55,737 bases of DNA from an uncultured Bacteroides sp. (lineage in GTDB: Bacteria; Bacteroidota; Bacteroidia; Bacteroidales; Bacteroidaceae), in contig CAJKXC010000014.1 in assembly GCA_905203765.1 (NCBI GenBank), positions 1 through 55,737 on the forward strand, given 5' to 3'. Shown in pieces: positions 16,560-25,790 of this stretch. Position 1 is the stretch's first letter. Each line of letters opens with the position of its first letter. The translations under genes were made by a program, and so were the position numbers. The notes under the pieces were generated by a model that made no database searches, was not told the DNA's origin, and saw only the letters and a program-made list of their open reading frames with translations.

Positions 16560-17294
16560 ATGTTATATAAAGAAGAAATCGATTTAAGCCGGATACCCCA
16601 ACACGTGGCGATTATCATGGATGGCAACGGACGATGGGCCAAGCAGCGCGGACACGAACGCAGCTACGGGCATCAGATCGGTGCGGAGACTGTGCATGTC
16701 ATCGCAGAAGAGGCAGCCAGGCTGGGAATCAAATACCTTACTTTATATACGTTCTCTACCGAAAACTGGAACCGCCCCTCGGACGAGGTGGCAGCTTTGA
16801 TGGGACTCCTTTTCGAATCCATCGAAGAAGAGACGTTTATGAAGAACAATATCAGCTTCCGGGTGATTGGAGACATTGAAAAATTGCCGGCCAACGTACA
16901 ACAACGCTTAAAACACTGCGTAGAGTACACCACCCACAACACAGGCATGTGCCTGGTACTGGCACTCAGCTATTCTTCCCGTTGGGAAATAGCAGAAGCC
17001 ACCCGGCAAATAGCGACCCTGGTGCAAAAAGGCGAACTGAAACCCGAAGAAATCAGTGACAAACTGATTGAACAGCACCTGACCACCCACTTCATGCCCG
17101 ACCCCGACCTGCTAATACGCACCGGTGGAGAGATACGCCTCAGCAACTACCTGCTTTGGCAATGCGCCTACTCGGAACTCTATTTCTGCGATACATATTG
17201 GCCCGACTTTCGCGAAGAAGAGCTTTGCAAAGCCATTTGTGACTATCAGAAACGCGAACGCAGGTTCGGAAAAACCAGTGAACAGATCAGTTAA
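16560..17294 (+). CDS. uppS: Undecaprenyl diphosphate synthase (isoprenyl transferase)
   Basis: Builds the C55 lipid carrier for peptidoglycan and O-antigen from farnesyl diphosphate and isopentenyl diphosphate. The 244-residue cis-prenyltransferase carries HVAIIMDGNGRWAKQRG with the catalytic Asp, TLYTFSTENWNRP and the C-terminal RTGGEIRLSNYLLWQ signature. It is directly upstream of bamA and ompH, an envelope-biogenesis grouping. Confidence 0.96.
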   Translation: MLYKEEIDLSRIPQHVAIIMDGNGRWAKQRGHERSYGHQIGAETVHVIAEEAARLGIKYLTLYTFSTENWNRPSDEVAALMGLLFESIEEETFMKNNISFRVIGDIEKLPANVQQRLKHCVEYTTHNTGMCLVLALSYSSRWEIAEATRQIATLVQKGELKPEEISDKLIEQHLTTHFMPDPDLLIRTGGEIRLSNYLLWQCAYSELYFCDTYWPDFREEELCKAICDYQKRERRFGKTSEQIS

Positions 17295-17321
17295 ACCAAA
17301 ACATATTTAATCATAACATAA

Positions 17322-19961
17322 ATGCACTATCGTATTTTCTCCATACTCGTAACGTTTATCTGCCTTTTCGGCTACGCACTGACAACTGCAGCGCAGGACG
17401 TAAACAACACCGATGAAGCCGAAAAACCGGTTATACTTTATTCGGGAACGCCTAAGAAGTATGAAATAGCAGACATCAAAGTCGAAGGAGCCCAGAACTA
17501 TGAGGACTATGTGATCATCGGATTGTCAGGATTGTCCAAGAAACAGATAATTACCGTACCGGGTGATGAAATAACCCAGGCTTGTAAACGCTACTGGCGC
17601 CATGGCCTGTTCTCCGACGTAGAAATTACCGCCGACAAGATTGAAGGTGACCAGATTTGGCTGACCATCCATCTGACCATGCGCCCCCGTGTTTCCGACA
17701 TACGCTACAACGGTGTGAAGAAGTCGGAACGCAGCGACTTGGAAACCAGAATCGGCATGATAAAGGGCGGACAGATTACGCCTAACCTGGTGGACCGTGC
17801 CAAGACCCTGATCAAGCGTTACTTCGACGATAAAGGTTTCAAGAATGCCGAAGTAATCATTACCCAAAGAGATGATCCCGATAAGAAGAACGAAGTAATC
17901 GTCAACATCGACATCGACAAGAAGGAGAAAGTGAAAGTGCACGAAATCACCATCGTAGGTAACGAGGCCATCAAGACCAGTAAACTGAAACGGGTGATGA
18001 AGAAAACCAATGAAAAGAACAAGCTGAAAAACTTCTTCCGCACCAAGAAGTTCATCGAAGAGAACTACGAAGCGGACAAGCAGCTGATTATCGACAAATA
18101 TAACGAACTGGGTTATCGTGACGCCATGATCGTGAAAGACAGCATCAAGCCTTACGATGATCGCACGGTAGACATCTTCATGGAAATCGAAGAAGGACAG
18201 AAGTACTATCTCCGCAATGTGACGTGGGTGGGTAACACGCTCTATCCTTCCGAACAACTGAACTTCATGCTTCGTATGAAGAAAGGTGACGTTTATAACC
18301 AGAAGTTACTGGAAGAACGTACCATGTCGGATGAAGATGCCATCGGCAACCTGTATTATAACAACGGTTACCTGTTCTATAGCCTCGAACCGGTGGAAGT
18401 GAACATTGTGGGTGACTCCATCGACTTGGAAATGCGTATTTACGAAGGCCAGCAGGCTACTATCAATAAGGTAAGCATCAACGGTAACGACCGCCTGTAC
18501 GAAAACGTAGTGCGTCGTGAACTCCGTACCCGTCCAGGTGAGTTGTTCAGCCGTGAGGACTTGATGCGTTCCATGCGTGAAATCCAGCAGATGGGACACT
18601 TCGACCCGGAACAAATCAAGCCGGACATCAAGCCGAGACCGGAAGACGGTACGGTAGATATCGGTTACGACCTCGTTTCCAAAGCAAACGACCAGGTGGA
18701 ATTCTCCGCCGGTTGGGGACAGACGGGTATTATCGGTAAGTTGAGTCTGAAGTTTACCAACTTCTCCCTTGCCAACTTGCTGCATCCGGGTGAGAACTAC
18801 CGCGGTATCCTGCCGCAGGGTGACGGTCAGACATTGACAGTCAGCGGTCAGACCAATGCCAAATACTATCAGTCTTACAGTATATCATTCTACGATCCGT
18901 GGTTTGGCGGCAAACGCCCGAACGCATTCTCCGTATCGGCGTTCTACTCCAGACAGACGGATATCAGTAGCCGCTACTACAACTCAGCGTACATGAACAA
19001 CTACTACAATAGTATGTATAGCGGTATGTACGGTTACGGTATGTATAACTACGGTAACTATAATAACTACGAGAACTATTACGACCCGGACAAGTCCATC
19101 CAGATGTACGGTCTTGCCGTGATGTTCGGTAAGCGCTTGAAGTGGCCTGATGACTACTTCCAGTTTACCGCTGAGTTGTCCTACCAGCGTTACGTACTGA
19201 GCGACTGGCAATACTTCCCGGTTACCAACGGTAAATGTAATAACCTGAGCATCAACCTGACCTTGTCCCGTAGTTCTATCGATAACCCGATTTATCCGCG
19301 CCAAGGTTCCGAGTTCTCGCTGTCTGCACAGATCACACCGCCCTACTCCCTGCTCGACGGCAAGGATTACAGCAAGTACAGCACCAGCAATCAGGACGAT
19401 ATGAACAAGATGCACAAGTGGATTGAATATCACAAGTGGAAATTCAAATCCAAAGTTTATATTCCGTTGATGGATCCGATGACCGTGAAGCATACGCCGG
19501 TATTGATGGGACGTGTAGAATTCGGTTTGCTGGGACACTACAACAAGTATAAGAAATCTCCGTTCGAGACATTCGACGTGGGTGGTGACGGTATGACCGG
19601 CTACTCTACCTATGCAACGGAAAGCATCGCCCTTCGTGGTTATGAAAACAGTTCATTGACTCCGTACGGAGAAGAAGGTTATGCCTACACACGCCTCGGA
19701 CTGGAATTAAGATATCCGTTGATGCTTGAAACAAGCACCAGTATCTATGCGTTATCATTTATAGAAGCCGGTAATGCATGGCACGACGTCAATAAATTCA
19801 ACCCGTTTGAGTTGAAGCGTTCCGCCGGTGTCGGTGTCCGCATCTTCCTCCCGATGATTGGTATGATGGGTATCGACTGGGCTTACGGTTTCGATAAAAT
19901 ACGCGGAGTCTCAAGTTATAGTGGCAGTCAATTCCACTTTATCTTAGGACAAGAATTCTAA
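17322..19961 (+). CDS. bamA: Outer-membrane protein assembly factor BamA
   Basis: Inserts beta-barrel proteins into the outer membrane. The 879-residue protein has a signal peptide (residues 1-24), five POTRA domains (about residues 50-460) and a C-terminal 16-strand barrel ending in the aromatic signature GQEF. The RGY(E) barrel motif is seen as ALRGYEN near residue 770. Unusual: residues about 550-588 form a loop very rich in Tyr, Asn, Gly and Met, presumably extracellular. It is followed after 26 nt by two Skp-like chaperones. Confidence 0.95.
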   Translation: MHYRIFSILVTFICLFGYALTTAAQDVNNTDEAEKPVILYSGTPKKYEIADIKVEGAQNYEDYVIIGLSGLSKKQIITVPGDEITQACKRYWRHGLFSDVEITADKIEGDQIWLTIHLTMRPRVSDIRYNGVKKSERSDLETRIGMIKGGQITPNLVDRAKTLIKRYFDDKGFKNAEVIITQRDDPDKKNEVIVNIDIDKKEKVKVHEITIVGNEAIKTSKLKRVMKKTNEKNKLKNFFRTKKFIEENYEADKQLIIDKYNELGYRDAMIVKDSIKPYDDRTVDIFMEIEEGQKYYLRNVTWVGNTLYPSEQLNFMLRMKKGDVYNQKLLEERTMSDEDAIGNLYYNNGYLFYSLEPVEVNIVGDSIDLEMRIYEGQQATINKVSINGNDRLYENVVRRELRTRPGELFSREDLMRSMREIQQMGHFDPEQIKPDIKPRPEDGTVDIGYDLVSKANDQVEFSAGWGQTGIIGKLSLKFTNFSLANLLHPGENYRGILPQGDGQTLTVSGQTNAKYYQSYSISFYDPWFGGKRPNAFSVSAFYSRQTDISSRYYNSAYMNNYYNSMYSGMYGYGMYNYGNYNNYENYYDPDKSIQMYGLAVMFGKRLKWPDDYFQFTAELSYQRYVLSDWQYFPVTNGKCNNLSINLTLSRSSIDNPIYPRQGSEFSLSAQITPPYSLLDGKDYSKYSTSNQDDMNKMHKWIEYHKWKFKSKVYIPLMDPMTVKHTPVLMGRVEFGLLGHYNKYKKSPFETFDVGGDGMTGYSTYATESIALRGYENSSLTPYGEEGYAYTRLGLELRYPLMLETSTSIYALSFIEAGNAWHDVNKFNPFELKRSAGVGVRIFLPMIGMMGIDWAYGFDKIRGVSSYSGSQFHFILGQEF

Positions 19962-19987
19962 TTTGTTTCACACAAAAACCAGATGTT

Positions 19988-20503
19988 ATGAGAAAGACTA
20001 TTTTATTGATGTTTCTGCTGTTTGCCGCAGGCATTACAGCCCATGCACAGAAGTTTGCTTTGATAGACATGGAATATATCCTGGAGAATATCCCGGCTTA
20101 TGAACGTGCCAACGAACAACTGGAACAAGCCTCCAAGCAATGGCAAGGCGAAGTGGAGAAGGTTGCCGAAGAGGCAAAGACCCTGTACAAAAACTACCAA
20201 TCACAGATCGCTTCCCTGTCTGACGTACAGAGAGGAAAGAAGGAAGAAGAGATTGTAGCCAAAGAGAAAGCAGCAGCCGACCTGCGCCGCAAGTACTTCG
20301 GCCCGGAAGGCGAACTGTATAAAAAACGTGAAAGTCTGATAGGTCCTATCCAAGACGAAATATACGATGCAGTCAAGGAAATAGCGACCGAAGAAGGCTA
20401 TGCCGTCATTGTAGACCGTGCCTCTGCGTCCAGCATCATTTTTGCATCGCCGAGCATCGACGTCAGCAATGAAGTACTTGCGAAGTTAGGATATTCAAAT
20501 TAA
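19988..20503 (+). CDS. OmpH/Skp-family periplasmic chaperone (copy 1)
   Basis: A 171-residue exported protein with signal peptide MRKTILLMFLLFAAGITAHA and the OmpH start FALIDMEYILENIPAY. A long Lys/Glu-rich helical hairpin, the tentacle of Skp, follows at residues about 40-115. Skp carries unfolded outer-membrane proteins across the periplasm, so its place right after bamA fits. It is paralogous to the next gene. Confidence 0.9.
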   Translation: MRKTILLMFLLFAAGITAHAQKFALIDMEYILENIPAYERANEQLEQASKQWQGEVEKVAEEAKTLYKNYQSQIASLSDVQRGKKEEEIVAKEKAAADLRRKYFGPEGELYKKRESLIGPIQDEIYDAVKEIATEEGYAVIVDRASASSIIFASPSIDVSNEVLAKLGYSN

Positions 20504-20508
20504 ATTCC

Positions 20509-20516
20509 TATATTTG
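20509..20516 (+). promoter_or_regulatory. Bacteroides -7 box between the two ompH genes
   Basis: TATATTTG matches TAnnTTTG, 43 nt before the second ompH start. It may let the second chaperone be expressed separately. No -33 box at normal spacing. Confidence 0.4.
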
Positions 20517-20558
20517 CAGCGATTCAGCTAATAATCATTCAAATAAATAATAAACATT

Positions 20559-21065
20559 ATGCTTAAGAAAATTGCACTACTCGTAGTTATGTTTGTCCTC
20601 CCCCTGGGAGTGATGGCACAAGCGAAGTTCGCTCACATGAATTCTCAGGAAGTAATTTCTGTTATGCCTGAGTTCACAAAGGCGCAAGCCGACCTGGATG
20701 CTATGTCTAAGAAGTATCAGGATGAAATGCAACGCACCAACGAAGAATTCCAGAAGAAGTATCAGGCATACCTTGCCGAACAAGACTCTCTGCCCAAAAA
20801 CATTGCAGAAAGACGCCAGAAAGAATTGAACGACATGGCTCAACGCCAGGAACAATTCCAACAAGAAGCATATCAGTCAATGCAGAAGGCACAGCAAGAT
20901 GCACTGGCTCCTATCTACCAGAAATTGGACGAAGCAATCCAGGCCGTAGGTAAGGCAGAAGGTGTGGTTTACATCTTCGACCTGGCTCGTACTGCTATAC
21001 CTTATGTAAGCACACAGAGCACGGATGTAACAGCTAAAGTTAAAGCACAATTGGGCATCAAATAA
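20559..21065 (+). CDS. OmpH/Skp-family periplasmic chaperone (copy 2)
   Basis: 168 residues: signal peptide MLKKIALLVVMFVLPLGVMA, then FAHMNSQEVISVMPEF and a charged, Gln-rich coiled coil at about residues 45-115. It is clearly a paralogue of copy 1 with the same architecture. A terminator follows at 21099, so it closes the uppS-bamA-ompH-ompH group. Confidence 0.9.
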   Translation: MLKKIALLVVMFVLPLGVMAQAKFAHMNSQEVISVMPEFTKAQADLDAMSKKYQDEMQRTNEEFQKKYQAYLAEQDSLPKNIAERRQKELNDMAQRQEQFQQEAYQSMQKAQQDALAPIYQKLDEAIQAVGKAEGVVYIFDLARTAIPYVSTQSTDVTAKVKAQLGIK

Positions 21066-21098
21066 AAAAGGCCTATAAAGAAATAATCTTTAGAAAGT

Positions 21099-21124
21099 AA
21101 GCGCGGGCAATGTTGTCCGCGCTT
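21099..21124 (+). terminator. Terminator after the second ompH gene
   Basis: Arms 21099-21110 and 21113-21124 pair over 12 positions with one G-U, followed by ATTTTTT. With only 2 nt between the full arms, the closing pairs must open to form the loop. The right arm also overlaps the murI -33 box. Confidence 0.75.
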
Positions 21125-21143
21125 ATTTTTTGCATTATCTTTG
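21113..21143 (+). promoter_or_regulatory. Bacteroides promoter for murI
   Basis: TTG (21113-21115), 20 nt, then TATCTTTG (21136-21143), 24 nt before the murI ATG. The -33 box lies in the right arm of the preceding terminator. Confidence 0.7.
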
Positions 21144-21167
21144 CAACGTACATAGCTTTAAGAAAGT

Positions 21168-22007
21168 ATGAAACAAACATTACCTTCCGCTTCCGGTCCT
21201 ATCGGCGTATTCGACTCCGGATATGGCGGACTGACTATTTTGAGCAAGATACGGGAAGCACTTCCCGAATACGATTACATCTATCTGGGCGACAATGCCC
21301 GCACGCCCTACGGCACACGTTCCTTCGAGATTGTTTATGAGTTCACCCTGCAAGCGGTCACCAAGTTATTCGGCATGGGATGCCACCTCGTTATACTGGC
21401 ATGCAACACTGCTTCCGCCAAAGCGCTACGCAGCATACAGATGAACGACCTGCCCCTCCTCGACCCCGAACGTCGTGTATTAGGCGTCATCCGCCCTACG
21501 GTAGAGTGCATCGGCGACATCACCCGTAGCCGCCACATCGGTGTGCTTGCCACATCGGGCACCATTAAATCGGAATCTTATCCGTTGGAAGTGCACAAGC
21601 TTTTTCCCGATATAAAGGTCAGCGGAGAGGCTTGCCCGCTATGGGTGCCGCTGGTAGAAAACAACGAAGCACAGGGAGAAGGTACGGACTACTTTGTCCG
21701 CAAGTACATCGATGAGCTACTTGCCAAAGACCGGCTGATAGATACCGTTATACTGGGTTGCACACACTACCCGCTGCTATTACCCAAGATACAGCAGTAT
21801 ATGCCCGAAGGTATCACTACCGTTGCTCAGGGAGAGCTGGTAGCAAGGAGCCTGAAAGACTATCTGCACCGCCATCCGGAGATGGACAAGAAATGCACCA
21901 AAGGCGGAAGATGCGTATATCGCACCACCGAGGCAGAGGATAAATTTATAGAATCCGCCTCTACCTTCCTCAACGAATCGGTCAGAGTGGAACGGATTGA
22001 GTTATAA
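21168..22007 (+). CDS. murI: Glutamate racemase
   Basis: Makes D-glutamate for peptidoglycan. The 279-residue protein has the two catalytic cysteine blocks, LACNTASA and GCTHYPLL, plus the N-terminal IGVFDSGYGGLTI. It has its own promoter and follows the envelope-assembly genes. Confidence 0.95.
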   Translation: MKQTLPSASGPIGVFDSGYGGLTILSKIREALPEYDYIYLGDNARTPYGTRSFEIVYEFTLQAVTKLFGMGCHLVILACNTASAKALRSIQMNDLPLLDPERRVLGVIRPTVECIGDITRSRHIGVLATSGTIKSESYPLEVHKLFPDIKVSGEACPLWVPLVENNEAQGEGTDYFVRKYIDELLAKDRLIDTVILGCTHYPLLLPKIQQYMPEGITTVAQGELVARSLKDYLHRHPEMDKKCTKGGRCVYRTTEAEDKFIESASTFLNESVRVERIEL

Positions 22008-22043
22008 TTTGCAGGAATTAAACATTAAGACAAAAACATTTGT

Positions 22044-22051
22044 TATATTTG
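22044..22051 (+). promoter_or_regulatory. Bacteroides -7 box for the DUF2007-proB transcript
   Basis: TATATTTG matches TAnnTTTG, 30 nt before the DUF2007 ATG at 22082. Because this box would lie inside a longer reading frame beginning at 22040, it also argues for the downstream start. Confidence 0.5.
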
Positions 22052-22081
22052 TCATACAATAATCCTTTAAATTATACCATT

Positions 22082-22321
22082 ATGAAAGAGGAAGATAAAA
22101 CCAAATTGGTAGAAGTATACAGCGGAAGCCCGTGGGAAGCTGAGTTAGTAAAGAGTTTGCTCGCAAACAACAACATTGAAGCTGTAGCTAAAGACGAAAT
22201 GGTAGTGAACATGGTGTTGCCCGCTACTGCAATCGATATTCGGGTGGTAGTCAACGAAAAAGATTACGAAGCCGCCATGGAAGTGGTGCGTGAATACGAA
22301 AAGAATAAAGATGGAGATTGA
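22082..22321 (+). CDS. DUF2007-type small protein
   Basis: A 79-residue protein (MKEEDKTKLVEVYSGSPWEA start). It has a ferredoxin-like beta-alpha-beta pattern (ELVKSLLANNNIEAV, then VVNEKDYEAAMEVVREYEK) matching the putative signal-transducing DUF2007 family. It overlaps the proB start by 11 nt, so the two are translationally coupled; a role in proline-pathway control is possible but only inferred from position. Confidence 0.8.
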   Translation: MKEEDKTKLVEVYSGSPWEAELVKSLLANNNIEAVAKDEMVVNMVLPATAIDIRVVVNEKDYEAAMEVVREYEKNKDGD

Positions 22322-23393
22322 TTTTAATAGAGTTGCCGTCAAAGTAGGCAGCAACGTACTGACACGACGCGACGGCACGCTCGACGTTACCCGTATGTCT
22401 GCACTTGTAGACCAGATAGCCGAGTTGCACAAGGCAGGCGTAGAAATAATCCTCGTTTCCTCCGGAGCCGTGGCTTCGGGGCGAAGCGAAGTGCATCCCG
22501 CCAGAAAGTTGGACAGCGTAGACCAGCGCCAACTCTTTTCCGCCGTGGGACAGGCCAAACTCATCAACCGCTACTACGAACTGTTTCGCGAACATGGCAT
22601 CCCCGTGGGACAGGTACTCACCATGAAAGAGAGCTTCGGCACCCGCCGCCATTACCTCAACCAAAAGAACTGCATGACCGTGATGCTGGAGAATGGCGTC
22701 ATCCCCATCGTCAACGAAAACGATACCATCTCCGTAAGCGAACTGATGTTCACCGACAACGACGAACTGTCCGGTCTGATAGCTTCCATGATGGACGCAC
22801 AGGCACTGATTATCCTCAGCAACATCGACGGCATCTACAACGGCTCGCCCGCCGACCCTGCATCGCAAGTCATCCGCGAAATAGGGCAAGGCAAAGACCT
22901 CTCCTCTTATATACAGACATCCAAGTCGAGCTTCGGACGCGGCGGCATGCTGACCAAGACCAACATTGCCCGCAAAGTAGCCGATGAAGGCATTACCGTA
23001 ATCATAGCCAACGGTAAGCGCGACAACATTCTCGTCGACTTGCTGCAACACCCTGCCGATACGCTTTGCACCCGCTTCATACCGTCCGCCGAACCGGTGT
23101 CGAGTGTCAAGAAGTGGATTGCCCACAGCGAAGGATTTGCCAAAGGCGAACTGCACATCAACGAACAAGCTACACAAGTGCTTACTTCCGACAAAGCCGT
23201 CAGCATCCTGCCCGTAGGCATCACTGCCATCGAAGGCGAGTTCGAGAAAGACGACATCGTACGGATTATTGACTTCGAAGGCAACCCCATAGGCGTGGGC
23301 AAAGCGAATTGCGACTCCGCCCAAGCACGTGAAGCGATGGGCAAGCACGGCAAGAAAGCAGTGGTACACTACGACTACCTCTACCTGGAATAG
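22311..23393 (+). CDS. proB: Glutamate 5-kinase
   Basis: First step of proline synthesis: ATP-dependent phosphorylation of glutamate. From the ATG at 22311 the protein is 360 residues (a GTG at 22290 is possible but would extend past the family start). The kinase domain begins VAVKVGSNVLT and contains LVSSGAVASG, and NENDTIS and FGRGGMLTK are conserved. A C-terminal PUA domain starts near residue 270. The start lies inside the end of the DUF2007 gene. Confidence 0.95.
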   Translation: MEIDFNRVAVKVGSNVLTRRDGTLDVTRMSALVDQIAELHKAGVEIILVSSGAVASGRSEVHPARKLDSVDQRQLFSAVGQAKLINRYYELFREHGIPVGQVLTMKESFGTRRHYLNQKNCMTVMLENGVIPIVNENDTISVSELMFTDNDELSGLIASMMDAQALIILSNIDGIYNGSPADPASQVIREIGQGKDLSSYIQTSKSSFGRGGMLTKTNIARKVADEGITVIIANGKRDNILVDLLQHPADTLCTRFIPSAEPVSSVKKWIAHSEGFAKGELHINEQATQVLTSDKAVSILPVGITAIEGEFEKDDIVRIIDFEGNPIGVGKANCDSAQAREAMGKHGKKAVVHYDYLYLE

Positions 23394-23428
23394 CAAAGAA
23401 AAAACAAGTCACTATCAATTTAAATCAC

Positions 23429-23436
23429 TACATTTG
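23429..23436 (+). promoter_or_regulatory. Bacteroides -7 box upstream of proA
   Basis: TACATTTG, 33 nt before the proA ATG. It suggests proA-argF' can be expressed separately from proB. Confidence 0.5.
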
Positions 23437-23469
23437 CGAAGTTATATACCCTATAAACCACATTAGGAA

Positions 23470-24717
23470 ATGAACTTAAACAAGACTTTTGTTGCCGTAC
23501 AGAATGCCAGCCGCGGGCTTTTGGCGTTAAGCGACAAAGACATCAACCGGATATTGCTGGCTGTAGCAGACGCAGCCATCGCAAAGGCGGACTTCATCCT
23601 CAGTGAGAACCGGAAAGACCTGGAACGCATGGATCCCGCCAACCCGAAGTACGACCGGCTGAAGCTGACCGAAGCCCGTCTGCAAGGTATCGCCGCAGAT
23701 ATGCGGAATGTAGCTACCCTACCCTCACCGCTGGGACGTGTACTGAAAGAGAACATACTCCCCAACGAACTGAAGATTAAGAGAATAAGCGTACCGTTCG
23801 GTGTCATCGGCATCATCTACGAAGCACGTCCCAACGTCAGTTTCGACGTATTCTCCCTCTGCCTGAAAAGCGGCAACGCCTGCATACTGAAAGGCGGCAG
23901 CGATGCCGACTGCTCCAACCGCGCCATCGTTGGCGTGATACACGAAGTGCTTGAACATTTTGGCATAGACCCGCATATCGTAGAACTGCTGCCCGCCGAC
24001 CGTGAAGCAACTGCCGAACTGCTGCATGCCAACGGCTATGTAGACTTGATAATCCCGCGCGGCAGCAGCAACCTCATCAACTTTGTACGCCAGAATGCCA
24101 CGATACCCGTCATCGAAACCGGTGCAGGCATCTGCCATACCTTCTTCGACCGATACGGAGATGTAACGAAGGGCGCAGCCATCATCAACAATGCCAAGAC
24201 GCGCCGCGTCAGCGTGTGCAACGCCCTGGACTGCCTGCTGGTAGACGCCGACCGGCTGCAAGACCTACCGGCGCTGTGCGCCCCCCTGCAAAAGAGCAAC
24301 GTGATAATCTATGCAGATGTACCTGCATACGCCGTCCTGAAGAGCCATTATCCGGCAGAGTTGCTGAAAGAAGCTACAGACGAGGATTTCGGCACCGAGT
24401 TCCTGGACTACAAGATGGCAGTAAAAGTGGTATTGTCCATGCGCGAAGCCCTGGAGCACATACAGAGATACGGTTCCAAGCACAGCGAATGCATCGTGAC
24501 GGAGAACCCGGCACACGCCGAACAGTTCTGCCGCGATGTAGATGCCGCCTGTGTTTACGTCAATGCCCCCACTTCGTTTACGGACGGAGCGCAGTTCGGT
24601 CTGGGCGCCGAAATCGGCATCAGCACTCAGAAGCTGCATGCCCGCGGCCCGATGGCGTTGGAAGAGATAACCACCTATAAGTGGATTATCGAAGGGGAAG
24701 GACAGATTAGAGAGTGA
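23470..24717 (+). CDS. proA: Glutamate-5-semialdehyde dehydrogenase (gamma-glutamyl phosphate reductase)
   Basis: Reduces gamma-glutamyl phosphate in proline synthesis. The 415-residue ALDH-fold protein shows VIGIIYEARPNVSFD, the catalytic cysteine in RRVSVCNALD and C-terminal HARGPMALEEITTYKW. It is followed after 27 nt by argF', linking proline and arginine synthesis in one transcript. Confidence 0.96.
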   Translation: MNLNKTFVAVQNASRGLLALSDKDINRILLAVADAAIAKADFILSENRKDLERMDPANPKYDRLKLTEARLQGIAADMRNVATLPSPLGRVLKENILPNELKIKRISVPFGVIGIIYEARPNVSFDVFSLCLKSGNACILKGGSDADCSNRAIVGVIHEVLEHFGIDPHIVELLPADREATAELLHANGYVDLIIPRGSSNLINFVRQNATIPVIETGAGICHTFFDRYGDVTKGAAIINNAKTRRVSVCNALDCLLVDADRLQDLPALCAPLQKSNVIIYADVPAYAVLKSHYPAELLKEATDEDFGTEFLDYKMAVKVVLSMREALEHIQRYGSKHSECIVTENPAHAEQFCRDVDAACVYVNAPTSFTDGAQFGLGAEIGISTQKLHARGPMALEEITTYKWIIEGEGQIRE

Positions 24718-24744
24718 TAATCAAAAAACAAATAATATAGTAAG

Positions 24745-25698
24745 ATGAAGAACTTTACTTGCGTGCAGGACATCGGTAACCTGAAGTCTGCACTGGACGA
24801 AGCATTCGAGATTAAGAAAGACCGTTTTAAATACGTGGAACTGGGACGCAACAAGACGTTGATGATGATTTTCTTCAATTCCAGCCTGCGCACCCGCCTC
24901 AGCACACAGAAGGCTGCCATGAACCTGGGCATGAACGTCATCGTACTGGACATCAACCAGGGCGCCTGGAAACTGGAAACCGAACGGGGCGTCATCATGG
25001 ATGGCGACAAGCCGGAACACTTGCTGGAAGCCATTCCCGTAATGGGCTGCTACTGCGATGTAATCGGCGTACGTTCTTTTGCCCGCTTCGAGGATAAGGA
25101 ATATGACTATAACGAAGTGATATTGAACCAGTTCATCCAGCATTCCGGCCGCCCGGTATTCTCAATGGAAGCCGCTACGCGCCACCCGCTGCAAAGTTTT
25201 GCCGACTTGATTACGATTGAGGAATACAAAAAGACGGCACGTCCTAAAGTGGTAATGACATGGGCACCGCATCCGCGCCCGTTGCCACAGGCCGTCCCCA
25301 ACTCCTTTGCCGAGTGGATGAATGCTACGGATTATGAATTCGTAATTACGCATCCCGAAGGCTACGAACTCGATCCCAAGTTTGTAGGCAATGCCCGTGT
25401 AGAGTATGATCAGATGAAGGCGCTTGAAGGGGCTGATTTTGTTTATGCCAAGAGTTGGGCAGCCTATACAGGTGATAACTACGGCCAGGTATTGAGCAAA
25501 GACCGCGCCTGGACGGTGGATAAGCAACAGATGGCGGCAACTAACAATGCTTACTTCATGCATTGCCTGCCGGTTCGCCGCAATATGATTGTATCGGATG
25601 ACGTGATTGAAAGTCCGCAGTCTATCGTGATACCGGAAGCTGCCAATCGGGAGATTTCGGCAACGGTGGTGCTGAAGAGACTGATTGAAGGAATCTAA
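24745..25698 (+). CDS. argF': N-succinylornithine carbamoyltransferase
   Basis: Carbamoylates N-succinyl-ornithine to N-succinyl-citrulline, replacing the standard ornithine step. The 317-residue enzyme has the carbamoyl-phosphate loop as SSLRTR (residues 46-51) instead of the STRT motif of ordinary OTCase, and the MHCLPVRRN block (His273-Pro276). The specificity position is Pro90 (MDGDKPEH). From published work on this family, Pro at this position marks the succinyl-ornithine enzyme, as in Bacteroides fragilis, whereas Glu marks the acetyl-ornithine enzyme. It sits downstream of proA. A 33-bp perfect inverted repeat follows its stop. Confidence 0.93.
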   Translation: MKNFTCVQDIGNLKSALDEAFEIKKDRFKYVELGRNKTLMMIFFNSSLRTRLSTQKAAMNLGMNVIVLDINQGAWKLETERGVIMDGDKPEHLLEAIPVMGCYCDVIGVRSFARFEDKEYDYNEVILNQFIQHSGRPVFSMEAATRHPLQSFADLITIEEYKKTARPKVVMTWAPHPRPLPQAVPNSFAEWMNATDYEFVITHPEGYELDPKFVGNARVEYDQMKALEGADFVYAKSWAAYTGDNYGQVLSKDRAWTVDKQQMAATNNAYFMHCLPVRRNMIVSDDVIESPQSIVIPEAANREISATVVLKRLIEGI

Positions 25699-25699
25699 A

Positions 25700-25780
25700 T
25701 TCACCACAGAGGACACAGAGTCCCACAGAGTTTTGGTTTAAAATGAGAACTCTGTGGGACTCTGTGTCCTCTGTGGTGAA
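25700..25780. repeat. 33-bp perfect inverted repeat between argF' and the rhodanese gene
   Basis: Arms 25700-25732 and 25748-25780 are exact reverse complements over all 33 bases, with a 15-nt loop. It lies between convergent genes and could serve as a bidirectional terminator. The words CACAGAGGACACAGAG resemble an interspersed repeat; a diverged single arm is seen near 30897-30918. Confidence 0.9.
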
Positions 25781-25790
25781 ATCTACTACT

